Assembly: GCA_028680875.1 (NCBI GenBank)
Contig: JAQUJQ010000052.1
Span: 1-8,912, forward strand
From: Eubacteriales bacterium
GTDB lineage: Bacteria; Bacillota; Clostridia; Peptostreptococcales; Anaerovoracaceae
Direction: 5' to 3'
Length of the DNA stretch: 8,912 nucleotides
The notes under the pieces: model-generated
What the model was told of the DNA's origin: nothing
What the model saw: the letters and a program-made list of their open reading frames with translations, nothing else
The model's database searches: none
Made by a program: the position numbers and the translations under genes
Part shown: in pieces, positions 1 to 5,825 of the stretch
Layout: every line of letters starts with the position of its first letter
How positions within the stretch are numbered: position 1 is the first letter of the stretch

Positions 1-84
1 GCTTTGGAATGTGTCTTATGTACAGATTGCTTTGTTATAGATAATTCTAATTTGGTAATAGATGCAACGAATGATGGTTGGTAA
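1..84 (+). CDS. 3' end of a Cys-rich ORF upstream of the radical SAM gene (partial)
   Basis: Frame 1 is open from the left edge to a TAA at 82-84 and encodes 27 residues. They start ALECVLCTDCFVIDNSN and end in DATNDGW. The three cysteines are spaced C-x2-C-x2-C. The ORF overlaps the start of the radical SAM gene by 11 to 23 bases, depending on which ATG (62, 71 or 74) is used, which suggests translational coupling. I do not recognise the family. It could be the tail of a precursor peptide for the radical SAM enzyme, the tail of a partner protein, or chance coding. The start lies outside the window, so its length is unknown. Confidence 0.4.
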   Translation, partial: ALECVLCTDCFVIDNSNLVIDATNDGW

Positions 85-1099
85 GACTATTTCGAAGCAT
101 TACGAAAATGAGCATTACAAGGTTTTTTTTAATCAACAAACAGGATTCTTTATTAGATGTGAGGATGGGGGGTATCCAGAACCAAAGTGGAGTAAACATG
201 GCCCGGAGTTATTGGATATATCTATAACGAACTATTGTGAAAGAGGTTGTGATTTCTGTTACCGGTCTTCTTCTAGAGAGGGGAGACATATAAGCCTTGA
301 TGATTATGAGTTTCTGGTTAAGCAGGCTGCAGACCTGGGTGTGCTACAAATAGCATTGGGGGGAGGAAACCCCAACCAGCATCCTGAATTTGCTAAAGTA
401 TTGGAGTTGACCAGAGAATATGACATCATACCCTCTTACACAACGAATGGAGAAGGCTTGACAGATGAGATATTGGATGCAACCGCAAAATATTGTGGTG
501 CGATGGCCATAAGTTTTTATCCTTCAAATGGTCTGAATTATTACGAAAGATTGGTTTCTAGAACGCGGCTGAAGGGAATTAAGACCAATTTGCATGTTAT
601 ACTTTCATCAGAGACAATTGATGCCATTGAATCTCTTCTGAGTGTTTCACCGAAGTGGCTTAATAATGTGAATGCAATCATTTTCTTGAACTTTAAGCCC
701 GTTGGAAGAGGAAAGGGATCTATGGGGCTAAGCAATGACCGCGCAAAGACATTCTTTGAGAGATTGGCTAAGACTGACAGGAAAATAGGCTTCGATAGTT
801 GTTCAATTTCCGGAATTGTTCGGTGGATGAATGTTAAGCCTGAGTTTGTTGAGTCTTGTGAGGCAGCAAGGTTCTCAGCTTTCATCCGTGAAGATTTAAA
901 GATGTATCCTTGCTCGTTTATGTCAGGGACTGAAGCGTATGGTGATTTGAGAGAACGGACTATGCTTGAAATCTGGCAGGAGAATGAGGCCTTCAAGAGA
1001 TTCAGATTGGATGCCCCCGATGTTTCTTGTAATGGATGTGATCATTGGAGAATGTGCAAAGGGGGATGCAGGTTGTATAAAGAAATCAACTTTTGCTGA
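62..1099 (+). CDS. Radical SAM/SPASM domain protein
   Basis: This is a 345-residue enzyme of the radical SAM superfamily, which cleaves S-adenosylmethionine with a 4Fe-4S cluster to start radical chemistry. The cluster motif C-x3-C-x2-C is at residues 59, 63 and 66 (NYCERGCDFCY). The glycine-rich SAM-contacting segment GGGNPNQHP is at about 100-108. The C-terminus has SPASM-type cysteines at 284, 323, 326, 332, 336 and 345 (CNGC, MCKGGC, final C), which in characterised relatives bind auxiliary Fe-S clusters. SPASM enzymes often modify ribosomal peptides, but some act on proteins or small molecules, so the substrate here is unknown. In-frame ATGs at 62, 71 and 74 are all possible starts; an in-frame stop at 38-40 blocks a longer N-terminus. 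The start overlaps a Cys-rich upstream ORF. The gene looks complete and undamaged, unlike the DNA that follows it. Confidence 0.85.
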   Translation: MQRMMVGKTISKHYENEHYKVFFNQQTGFFIRCEDGGYPEPKWSKHGPELLDISITNYCERGCDFCYRSSSREGRHISLDDYEFLVKQAADLGVLQIALGGGNPNQHPEFAKVLELTREYDIIPSYTTNGEGLTDEILDATAKYCGAMAISFYPSNGLNYYERLVSRTRLKGIKTNLHVILSSETIDAIESLLSVSPKWLNNVNAIIFLNFKPVGRGKGSMGLSNDRAKTFFERLAKTDRKIGFDSCSISGIVRWMNVKPEFVESCEAARFSAFIREDLKMYPCSFMSGTEAYGDLRERTMLEIWQENEAFKRFRLDAPDVSCNGCDHWRMCKGGCRLYKEINFC

Positions 1100-1106
1100 C
1101 AGCGGA

Positions 1107-1226
1107 TTTAATGTACCTCCTGTATCACTTTAAATGTACCGAGCATATCAGAATCAAATGTACTGTCACAACACAACGTAAGCACCCGAGCAATTACCTC
1201 TTGATTATTCCGGAGCATATGTACCC
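1107..1226 (+). repeat. Dispersed ATGTAC repeats, possible insertion-sequence end
   Basis: Four copies of ATGTAC begin at 1111, 1134, 1158 and 1219. The first three are spaced 23 to 24 bases apart, and the first two share the longer core TTTA(A)ATGTACC. The repeats start directly after the radical SAM stop codon. Multiple short direct repeats starting near TGTAC are a known feature of IS21-family ends, so this may be a terminal remnant of such an element. No transposase reading frame is recognisable nearby, so the assignment is tentative. Confidence 0.3.
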
Positions 1227-1292
1227 ACTGATTTAATCTGATTATTCATTCCGACAGCTGCGGTTTCTATAGTAAATTGTTAGAGTATTATA

Positions 1293-1400
1293 GCGGATGA
1301 ATTGACCGATGCCAAAGACCGGGAAATTACCTGGCTGAAAGAAGAAATCCTATACCTGAGAACGAAATTGGACCGGTTGCAGGAATACGTAACGAAGTGA
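1293..1400 (+). pseudogene. Coiled-coil C-terminal gene fragment
   Basis: A 35-codon stretch ends at TGA 1398-1400. It starts ADELTDAKDREITWLKEE and continues through YLRTKLDRL to a YVTK end. Leucines and charged residues alternate as in an amphipathic or coiled-coil helix. It resembles the C-terminal tail of a bacterial regulator or transposase subunit. There is no ATG in frame, and a stop at 1281-1283 closes it upstream, so it can only be the tail of a lost gene or chance. The parent family is not identified. Confidence 0.3.
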
Positions 1401-1472
1401 TCCACCTAGTCAATATTTGCAGAATGGCTACAGATTGAGTAATTTTATCAGTCGTAATGGGGTTTTGATTTC

Positions 1473-1757
1473 ATGAAAGTGAAGCATAACATAGCGAGAA
1501 TTGAATTCATGATGTCGTTATACAAGATGACAGTGGACGAAACTACATGCCATTTGACAATGAGCAAGTGTTATTCGATTACCTTAAATCTAAATTGCAT
1601 GCTGGTGAAATTATTCTGATCGATAAAGTATTGGATGAGTGTAAATATATCGCCAAAGAAAGCAAATTTGACAGATGCTCAGTATGAAGTGCAAAAAAAC
1701 AAATATCTTTCAAGTGCCGATTTTATATATCGTAACCTGCAAATACAAAACAACGTG
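1473..1757 (+). pseudogene. Remnant of a DUF4411-like (PIN-type) protein
   Basis: Three consecutive pieces in different frames read like one protein. ATG 1473 opens MKVKHNIARIEFMMS. From about 1526 frame 2 reads DDSGRNYMPFDNEQVLFDYL and then a KLHAGEIILIDKVLDECKYIA segment, up to a TGA at 1685-1687. From about 1647 another frame reads ANLTDAQYEVQKNKYLSSADF. I recall the YxPFD...LF.yLk..l..GeI..idkVydE pattern and a later KxxYLgSADxxL segment from DUF4411, a PIN-fold-like family often found in toxin-antitoxin pairs. At least two frameshifts separate the pieces, and the acidic N-terminal motif is not clear. This is a dead gene. The family call rests on memory of the motif. Confidence 0.45.
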
Positions 1758-1758
1758 A

Positions 1759-1978
1759 TCGGGACAGGAGATCGTGGATATCCTCCGGAAATATGGCATC
1801 ACCGAAAGCCGGCTGACTCTCTGGGGAATTCAGCGGTGACATCGTTTTCGACCCTTCCAAACCGGACGGCACCCTGCGTAAGCTGACAGATCCCTCCAAA
1901 CTGAATGACCTGGGCTGGAGGCATCAGATCGATATTGAAGAGGGTGTCCGGCGGATGTATGAATGGTATAGAAAATAG
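1759..1978 (+). pseudogene. fcl: Remnant of GDP-L-fucose synthase, C-terminal parts
   Basis: Two pieces match the same enzyme in order. Frame 1 (1759-1839) encodes [20 protein letters not shown], like the region just before the conserved WGTGxPxREF segment. Frame 2 (1817-1978) encodes [19 protein letters not shown], then [11 protein letters not shown] and [13 protein letters not shown] before TAG 1976-1978. This closely parallels the C-terminus of Fcl/WcaG (VVFDxSKPDGTPRKLLDxxxLxxLGW). Fcl is an NADPH-dependent epimerase/reductase that makes GDP-L-fucose for surface polysaccharide. The WGTGxPxREF segment and roughly 60-80 residues between the pieces are missing, with a frame change at the joint near 1823-1830. 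The whole N-terminal Rossmann domain is also absent, so the gene is non-functional. Confidence 0.7.
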
Positions 1979-2031
1979 TTTTCAGTTATCGGATTATCAT
2001 GGGCGGAATCATCATCTTTTAACTTTTACAA

Positions 2032-2119
2032 TTTCGGAATTTGATTCCAATATTGTAAATTTGGAGCATGAAAATTTTCGGAATTTGATTCCAATATGAT
2101 AAATTTGGAACATGAATAT
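2032..2119 (+). repeat. Tandem 44-bp direct repeat with internal dyad at the ATPase start
   Basis: Two adjacent copies with a 44-base period run up to and through the ATPase start codon. Each carries the same core, CGGAATTTGATTCCAATAT (2035-2053 and 2079-2097), then TAAATTTGGA/GCATGAA. Within each, GGAAT-TTG-ATTCC forms a perfect 5-bp inverted repeat (2036-2048 and 2080-2092). Each copy also contains a TAAATTTG box matching the Bacteroidetes -7 consensus TAnnTTTG, and an ATG (2068 and 2112). The first ATG opens only MKIFGI before a stop; the second starts the ATPase. This could be a duplicated promoter/operator region. Confidence 0.75.
2076..2107 (+). promoter_or_regulatory. Candidate -7 box of the AAA/DUF4143 gene
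   Basis: TAAATTTG at 2100-2107 fits TAnnTTTG. A weak -33-like TTTC (2076-2079) lies 20 bases upstream. A start site 2-8 bases downstream would fall at or beside ATG 2112, so the mRNA would be nearly leaderless. The same box in the first repeat copy (2056-2063) would instead give a leader of about 44 bases. The spacing evidence is modest. Confidence 0.35.
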
Positions 2120-3266
2120 TGAGAGAATCGCAGAAAAAGAATTAAAGTCACTTGCTTTGCAATACAAGGCTGTGGCAGTGGTTGGTCCCCGTCAATCGGG
2201 TAAAACGACCCTGGTGCGTGCATCATTTCCGGACAAAGCATATGTGAATCTGGAGAATCCGGATATTCGACGGTTTGCCTTGGATGATCCGCGCGGTTTT
2301 CTTTCCAATTACAGCGATGGCGCTATCCTGGATGAAGTACAACGGACACCTGAGATCTTCTCTTATTTGCAACCATTGCTGGACGAGAATGAAACAAAGG
2401 GACAGTTTATTCTTACGGGATCGAATAACTTTCTTTTACAGGAGAACATCTCACAAAGTTTAGCCGGTAGGGTGGGGTATCTCTACCTTTTGCCTCTTTC
2501 ATTGCAGGAAATTAAAGAAAGAGAACTGACAGCTGACGAGTTCATATTTAAAGGTTTCTATCCTGCATTGTATAATGCGGACATTGATATTTCAAAATAT
2601 TATGATAATTACATCAGGACCTATGTGGAGAGAGATGTGAGGCTGATCAGAAATATCACCAACCTCTATACCTTTGAGCGGTTTATGCGACTGTGTGCCG
2701 GACGCATCGGGCAGCTCCTGAACATGAACAGTATAGCTATTGAGGTGGGGGTGGACAATAAAACGATCTCCTCGTGGCTGTCTGTACTTGAGGCTGGATT
2801 CGTGCTTTTTAGATTGCAACCCTATCACCGGAGTTTCAATAAGCGTGTGGTTAAGATGCCCAAACTTTACTTCTACGATACCGGATTGGCATCTGCACTA
2901 CTGGGTATAGAGAACCCTCAGCAGCTGACATTACATCCTTTCCGGGGTGCTCTTTTTGAGAATTTGATTGTAACTGAGTTTCTGAAAAAAAGATATAATC
3001 AGGGGAAAAGAAACGATCTTTTTTTCTGGCGGGATAATGTGGGAAATGAAGTGGATCTGCTGATAGAGACGGCTGATGGTCTGTTTCCGGTTGAAATAAA
3101 ATCGGGACAAACTATCACAGATCATTTTTTTAAATCGATGATCGCCTGGTTTAAAATATCGGGAATGGATAGGGGCTATGTGGTCTATGCAGGAGATACC
3201 GTGCAGAGGCGGAGTAATGGGATTACGGTCATTCCGTTTAGAGAGTTGGATATCATTTCAGGGTAA
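2112..3266 (+). CDS. AAA ATPase with C-terminal DUF4143 domain
   Basis: A 384-residue ATPase of the widespread AAA_14/DUF4143 family. Walker A is GPRQSGKT (residues 25-32) and Walker B is AILDE (71-75). A sensor-type LTGSNN segment (101-106) and the SLAGRVG motif (116-122), both typical of the family, follow. The C-terminal DUF4143 region contains YFYDTGLASALLG and a nuclease-like ExD...ExK pattern (E313, D315, E328, K330 in VEIKSG), reminiscent of the PD-(D/E)XK fold. The cellular role of the family is not established; members are common, often multicopy, in Bacteroidetes accessory regions, and a defence or mobile-element role is only inferred. Length is normal and motifs are intact. The start at 2112 is supported by the usual N-terminus just before Walker A and by its position at the end of the second 44-bp repeat. 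Confidence 0.85.
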   Translation: MNIERIAEKELKSLALQYKAVAVVGPRQSGKTTLVRASFPDKAYVNLENPDIRRFALDDPRGFLSNYSDGAILDEVQRTPEIFSYLQPLLDENETKGQFILTGSNNFLLQENISQSLAGRVGYLYLLPLSLQEIKERELTADEFIFKGFYPALYNADIDISKYYDNYIRTYVERDVRLIRNITNLYTFERFMRLCAGRIGQLLNMNSIAIEVGVDNKTISSWLSVLEAGFVLFRLQPYHRSFNKRVVKMPKLYFYDTGLASALLGIENPQQLTLHPFRGALFENLIVTEFLKKRYNQGKRNDLFFWRDNVGNEVDLLIETADGLFPVEIKSGQTITDHFFKSMIAWFKISGMDRGYVVYAGDTVQRRSNGITVIPFRELDIISG

Positions 3267-3276
3267 ACGCTCTTGA

Positions 3277-4190
3277 TTGATATTGGTGTTGGCGGTCACC
3301 GACCGCATCATCGTAAATTTCAGTATTAAAAATTTTGGTCCCATTAGAGATCGGCAAACTCTCTCTTTTGAAGCGGACAAATCAACCCATCTTGAAGACG
3401 CTTATATTATCAAAGCTGGTAAGCTGAGGTTGCTGAAAGTTGCATTATTCTATGGACCCAATGCATCGGGTAAATCTGCCATATTGGAGGCGCTGGAATT
3501 TCTACGGAAGCTGGTGCTTTTTCCGGCGAACCAAAAAACCGAATCGTTAGATTTTGAACCGTTTCTTTTTGATCAAAAGACCCCTGAGGAAAATTCACTT
3601 ATTTTAATATTTCGGATATCGTGATTAGAAAGGAAAAAATGGAATTGCCTGATTCCTTCTATGAATTCATTTTGAAACGTATGAAAGAATCCAACAGGAA
3701 AGTGAAATCGCCGGAGCTGAAAAAGGAATTCACCATCCTTGATTTGGAATTGGTACATACTGTTAATGGGAATAGTTATTCGCTCCCTTTCGTTAGTGAA
3801 TCGAACGGTACCAGGAGGTATTACGGATTTGCCGGCTTGCTCGCACTTATTTTGAAAAACTCGATGATTTTGCCTGTAGATGAACTGGAGGCTTCCTTGC
3901 ATCCTGACCTTTATGAGCATTTTCTGCTCTCTTTTTTGATGAATTCAAAAGAATCGCAACTTATAGCCACTACCCATAACAGGGAGCTCTTAAATAATAA
4001 AGATATCTATCGAAATGATGCTATCTGGTTTACCGATAAGAATGATGATTGCGCAACTGAACTCTATTCTCTTGCCGATTTTGACAGTTCCGTTGTGCGG
4101 GATACCACCAATGTGCTGAATGCATACAAAAGCGGGAAACAGGGTGCTAAGCCAAATACCGAGGATTACTATTTAGATTTGAATTCTTAA
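3277..4190 (+). pseudogene. Broken OLD/RloA-like AAA ATPase (internal deletion and frame change)
   Basis: The 5' piece (3277-3624) encodes VNFSIKNFGPIRDRQTLSFE and Walker A GPNASGKS (residues 60-67), an SMC/OLD-like N-terminus. The 3' piece (frame 0, about 3588-4190) encodes the signature-like SESNGTRRYYGFAGLL, Walker B LPVDELEASLHPDLY and the H-loop segment QLIATTHNREL. Together these are the two halves of one AAA_15/AAA_21 ATPase, but they are in different frames. The family is usually about 400 residues or more, so an estimated 100-130 residues between the halves are missing, with the joint near 3590-3610. The conserved N-terminus (IIVNFSIKNFGPI) has no ATG: codons at 3307-3312 read ATC ATC, so only TTG or GTG starts upstream are available. 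The family usually partners with RloB, whose remnant follows. Non-functional as one protein; expression of separate halves is unlikely. Confidence 0.7.
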
Positions 4191-4242
4191 TCAAATTTCA
4201 GCCATCTCACCAATCGTGACATACCTTCTAAGTTCTTAATCC

Positions 4243-4323
4243 ATGAGTAGAAAAATTACGCCCAGAAAACAAATTCCCACCTTTGCTTTTGTGGTTGATG
4301 GAGAAACTGAAATGTGATATTTA
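4243..4323 (+). pseudogene. N-terminal remnant of an RloB-like protein, stopped by TGA
   Basis: ATG 4243 opens MSRKITPRKQIPTFAFVVDG followed by ETEM, then TGA at 4315-4317, then Tyr-Leu. The VVDGETExWYL pattern is the start of RloB-type proteins, Toprim-like partners encoded directly after OLD/RloA-like ATPases. That position fits, 52 bases after the ATPase remnant. The TGA replaces the expected Trp and is one base from TGG. Homology appears to end after the Leu codon (about 4323), so most of the gene is gone. This is a short match and the family call is from memory. Confidence 0.5.
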
Positions 4324-4349
4324 CTCGCGGCTGTAACCTTATCTGAATA

Positions 4350-4499
4350 ATGCAATACAAAATGCAGTTGCTTTGCTCGGCACTGATCATCGGGCTTTAT
4401 CCGGTGAGGGGGTGGGGCATATTCGTGATCCTGCTGCCGGTGTTGATGGGCCTTTACATGATTAAATTCCCGATGATGCACGCTAAAAAGGGTCAATAA
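4350..4499 (+). CDS. Small hydrophobic ORF, probably a gene tail
   Basis: ATG 4350 to TAA 4497-4499 encodes 49 residues. The central stretch GWGIFVILLPVLMGLYMIKF is a plausible membrane helix, ending in a basic tail (HAKKGQ). Base composition is more GC-rich than the flanks. It may be the last helix of a lost membrane protein or a genuine small membrane peptide; no ribosome-binding site or promoter is visible. It overlaps nothing recognisable and sits between the RloB remnant and the next module. Confidence 0.25.
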   Translation: MQYKMQLLCSALIIGLYPVRGWGIFVILLPVLMGLYMIKFPMMHAKKGQ

Positions 4500-4662
4500 C
4501 CGCACATTACAAATCCATTTGATGATCTTGATTTTTGGGAGTAAGAAGCTACATATAAAACAGGAAATATCAATTGATTAAATAACTTTGCCTGACAGAC
4601 AAAGGAAATGGTTACACTGGGTGAACTTTTGAAAGAATATTACTGGACAGATTAAAATAGAT
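4500..4662. other. Non-coding stretch without recognisable genes
   Basis: Only very short open stretches are visible. ITNPFDDLDFWE ends at TAA 4542-4544, and MVTLGELLKEYYWTD runs from ATG 4609 to its TAA. Both look like possible gene ends or chance coding, and I cannot assign either to a family. No RNA gene or terminator is apparent. Confidence 0.4.
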
Positions 4663-4707
4663 GTTGCAAAAACAGTTTGTTTTATTTTTTTGTTATAACT
4701 TTGCAAC
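4663..4707. promoter_or_regulatory. 8-bp inverted repeat flanking the XRE-trio promoter
   Basis: GTTGCAAA (4663-4670) and TTTGCAAC (4700-4707) are perfect reverse complements, 29 bases apart. The right arm overlaps the -7 box. The placement suits an operator for the XRE regulator encoded about 60 bases downstream, but binding is inferred from position only. Confidence 0.4.
4676..4703 (+). promoter_or_regulatory. Bacteroidetes-type promoter of the XRE-ImmA-PIN operon
   Basis: TTTG (4676-4679) and TAACTTTG (4696-4703) match the -33 TTTG and -7 TAnnTTTG elements. The spacer is 16 bases, slightly shorter than the usual 19-21. Transcription would begin at about 4706-4711, leaving a leader of about 60 bases before ATG 4769. 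Confidence 0.55.
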
Positions 4708-4768
4708 GGCACTGGCCAAAAGAGAAAAATTTTATGTGGCTCAGTAATTACTTAATATCAAGGAAATA

Positions 4769-5098
4769 ATGAAATCAGCGAATAATTTAAAAGCTTTCAG
4801 AGAGGCGTCAGGATTAACGCAGGATAGAGTCGCCTCTTTCCTCTCCATAGAGAGAGGGGCGCTGGCTAATTATGAACTCGGAACAAGGGAAACACCTCTT
4901 CCGGTTTTGATCAGGTTATCGAATTTGTATGGCGTGGATATTGCCGACTTCTATGAAAATGATCCTGAAAAGGTGAAAGATGCATTGATCTGCTCTTTCA
5001 GAACGGATAATTTGTCGGAAGAAGATTTGGAGGATATTGCCAGTTTTAAGGATGTAGTGAAAGCATACCTGAAAATGAATCATATTTTGCATCCATGA
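4769..5098 (+). CDS. XRE-family HTH regulator
   Basis: A 109-residue DNA-binding protein. The XRE/Cro helix-turn-helix spans roughly residues 4-57: FREASGLTQDRVASFLSIER, then a YELGTRETP recognition-helix region and LSNLYGVDIADFYE. A C-terminal tail of about 50 mostly helical, acidic residues follows. The stop overlaps the next ATG in an ATGA arrangement (5095-5098), so translation is coupled to the ImmA/IrrE peptidase. XRE-ImmA/IrrE pairs classically act as a repressor and the protease that removes it, as with ImmR/ImmA of ICEBs1. By analogy this protein probably represses the operon, possibly through the inverted repeat at 4663-4707. Confidence 0.85.
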   Translation: MKSANNLKAFREASGLTQDRVASFLSIERGALANYELGTRETPLPVLIRLSNLYGVDIADFYENDPEKVKDALICSFRTDNLSEEDLEDIASFKDVVKAYLKMNHILHP

Positions 5099-5808
5099 AG
5101 AAAGACCTCATTGAAATAAAAGCCAGCGAATTGAGGACTGAATGGGGGTTATCGCCTTACGATCCTGTACCGGTTAAGCAACTGCTCCTGAAATTGAATA
5201 TTCTCACGCTTTTTAAATCTTTGGGAGAGAATTTTTCAGGGATGTGTCTGAAAAGGAATGACAATAGATTTATTTTAGTCAATTCTAACCACCCCACAGG
5301 TAGACAACATTTTACAATTGCTCATGAACTCTATCATCTGTATGTGCAGGAGACATTCGTAGTTCATTATTGCAATCCGGGGAGTGCTTCTTCATCAAAA
5401 CAAGAAAAGGAGGCCGACTTATTTGCATCATTTTTCCTGATGCCTGAAATGGGGATAAAGAAAATGATTCCTGAAGAAGAACTATTGCAAAATGATGTGT
5501 CAATAGCGACAGTGTTAAAATTGGAACATTTCTTTGGCGTGTCGAGAAGTGCACTTTTGGTACGGTTAAGTGCGTTGCGATTAATAACCAAAGAAAGATT
5601 TGCTCAATTGAGTGAAATGCCGGTAATCAGAACGGCAAGAGAATATGGTTATGACATTGCATTGTATTTACCGGGAAACGACGGACTGGTATTAGGTGAT
5701 TACGGTGTGAGGGCTAAAACACTTTTCGATAAGGGATTGATCTCAGAGGGTCATTATATTGAACTCTTGTCGAAGATTGGAGTGGATCCCACACAAAATA
5801 GCGACTGA
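5095..5808 (+). CDS. ImmA/IrrE-family metallopeptidase
   Basis: A 237-residue predicted zinc peptidase. The HExxH motif is FTIAHELYHL (H77, E78, H81), and the downstream third ligand is in KEADLFASFFLMP (E106). Both are typical of the family (PF06114, COG2856). A winged-helix-like segment follows (VLKLEHFFGVSRSALLVRL), then a tail of about 80 residues including REYGYDI. In known systems such enzymes cleave an XRE repressor encoded beside them, triggering mobile-element or stress genes. The ATG overlaps the regulator's stop codon, and the next gene begins 17 bases after its own stop, so the three genes form one transcription unit. All catalytic residues are present and the length is ordinary. 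Confidence 0.88.
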   Translation: MKKDLIEIKASELRTEWGLSPYDPVPVKQLLLKLNILTLFKSLGENFSGMCLKRNDNRFILVNSNHPTGRQHFTIAHELYHLYVQETFVVHYCNPGSASSSKQEKEADLFASFFLMPEMGIKKMIPEEELLQNDVSIATVLKLEHFFGVSRSALLVRLSALRLITKERFAQLSEMPVIRTAREYGYDIALYLPGNDGLVLGDYGVRAKTLFDKGLISEGHYIELLSKIGVDPTQNSD

Positions 5809-5825
5809 CTTGGTTGGGATTGATC

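Noticed and set aside
541..996. 151-residue open frame on the minus strand
   Set aside because: It lies wholly inside the radical SAM gene, whose motifs are clear, and has no recognisable domain.
1905..2099. 64-residue plus-strand frame
   Set aside because: It crosses the end of the fcl remnant and both 44-bp repeat copies; its sequence is just another reading of those.
2026..2241. 71-residue minus-strand frame
   Set aside because: Antisense to the tandem repeat and the ATPase start; no domain and no promoter.
4236..4505. His-rich 89-residue minus-strand frame
   Set aside because: It is antisense to the RloB remnant and the hydrophobic ORF; the His/Gln-rich composition looks like a shadow of ATG/TTG-rich coding on the other strand.
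5814..5825. TTG start for the PIN-like gene
   Set aside because: ATG 5826 gives a normal PIN N-terminus (MKDTKLIKVILDSDV); the four extra residues are not needed.
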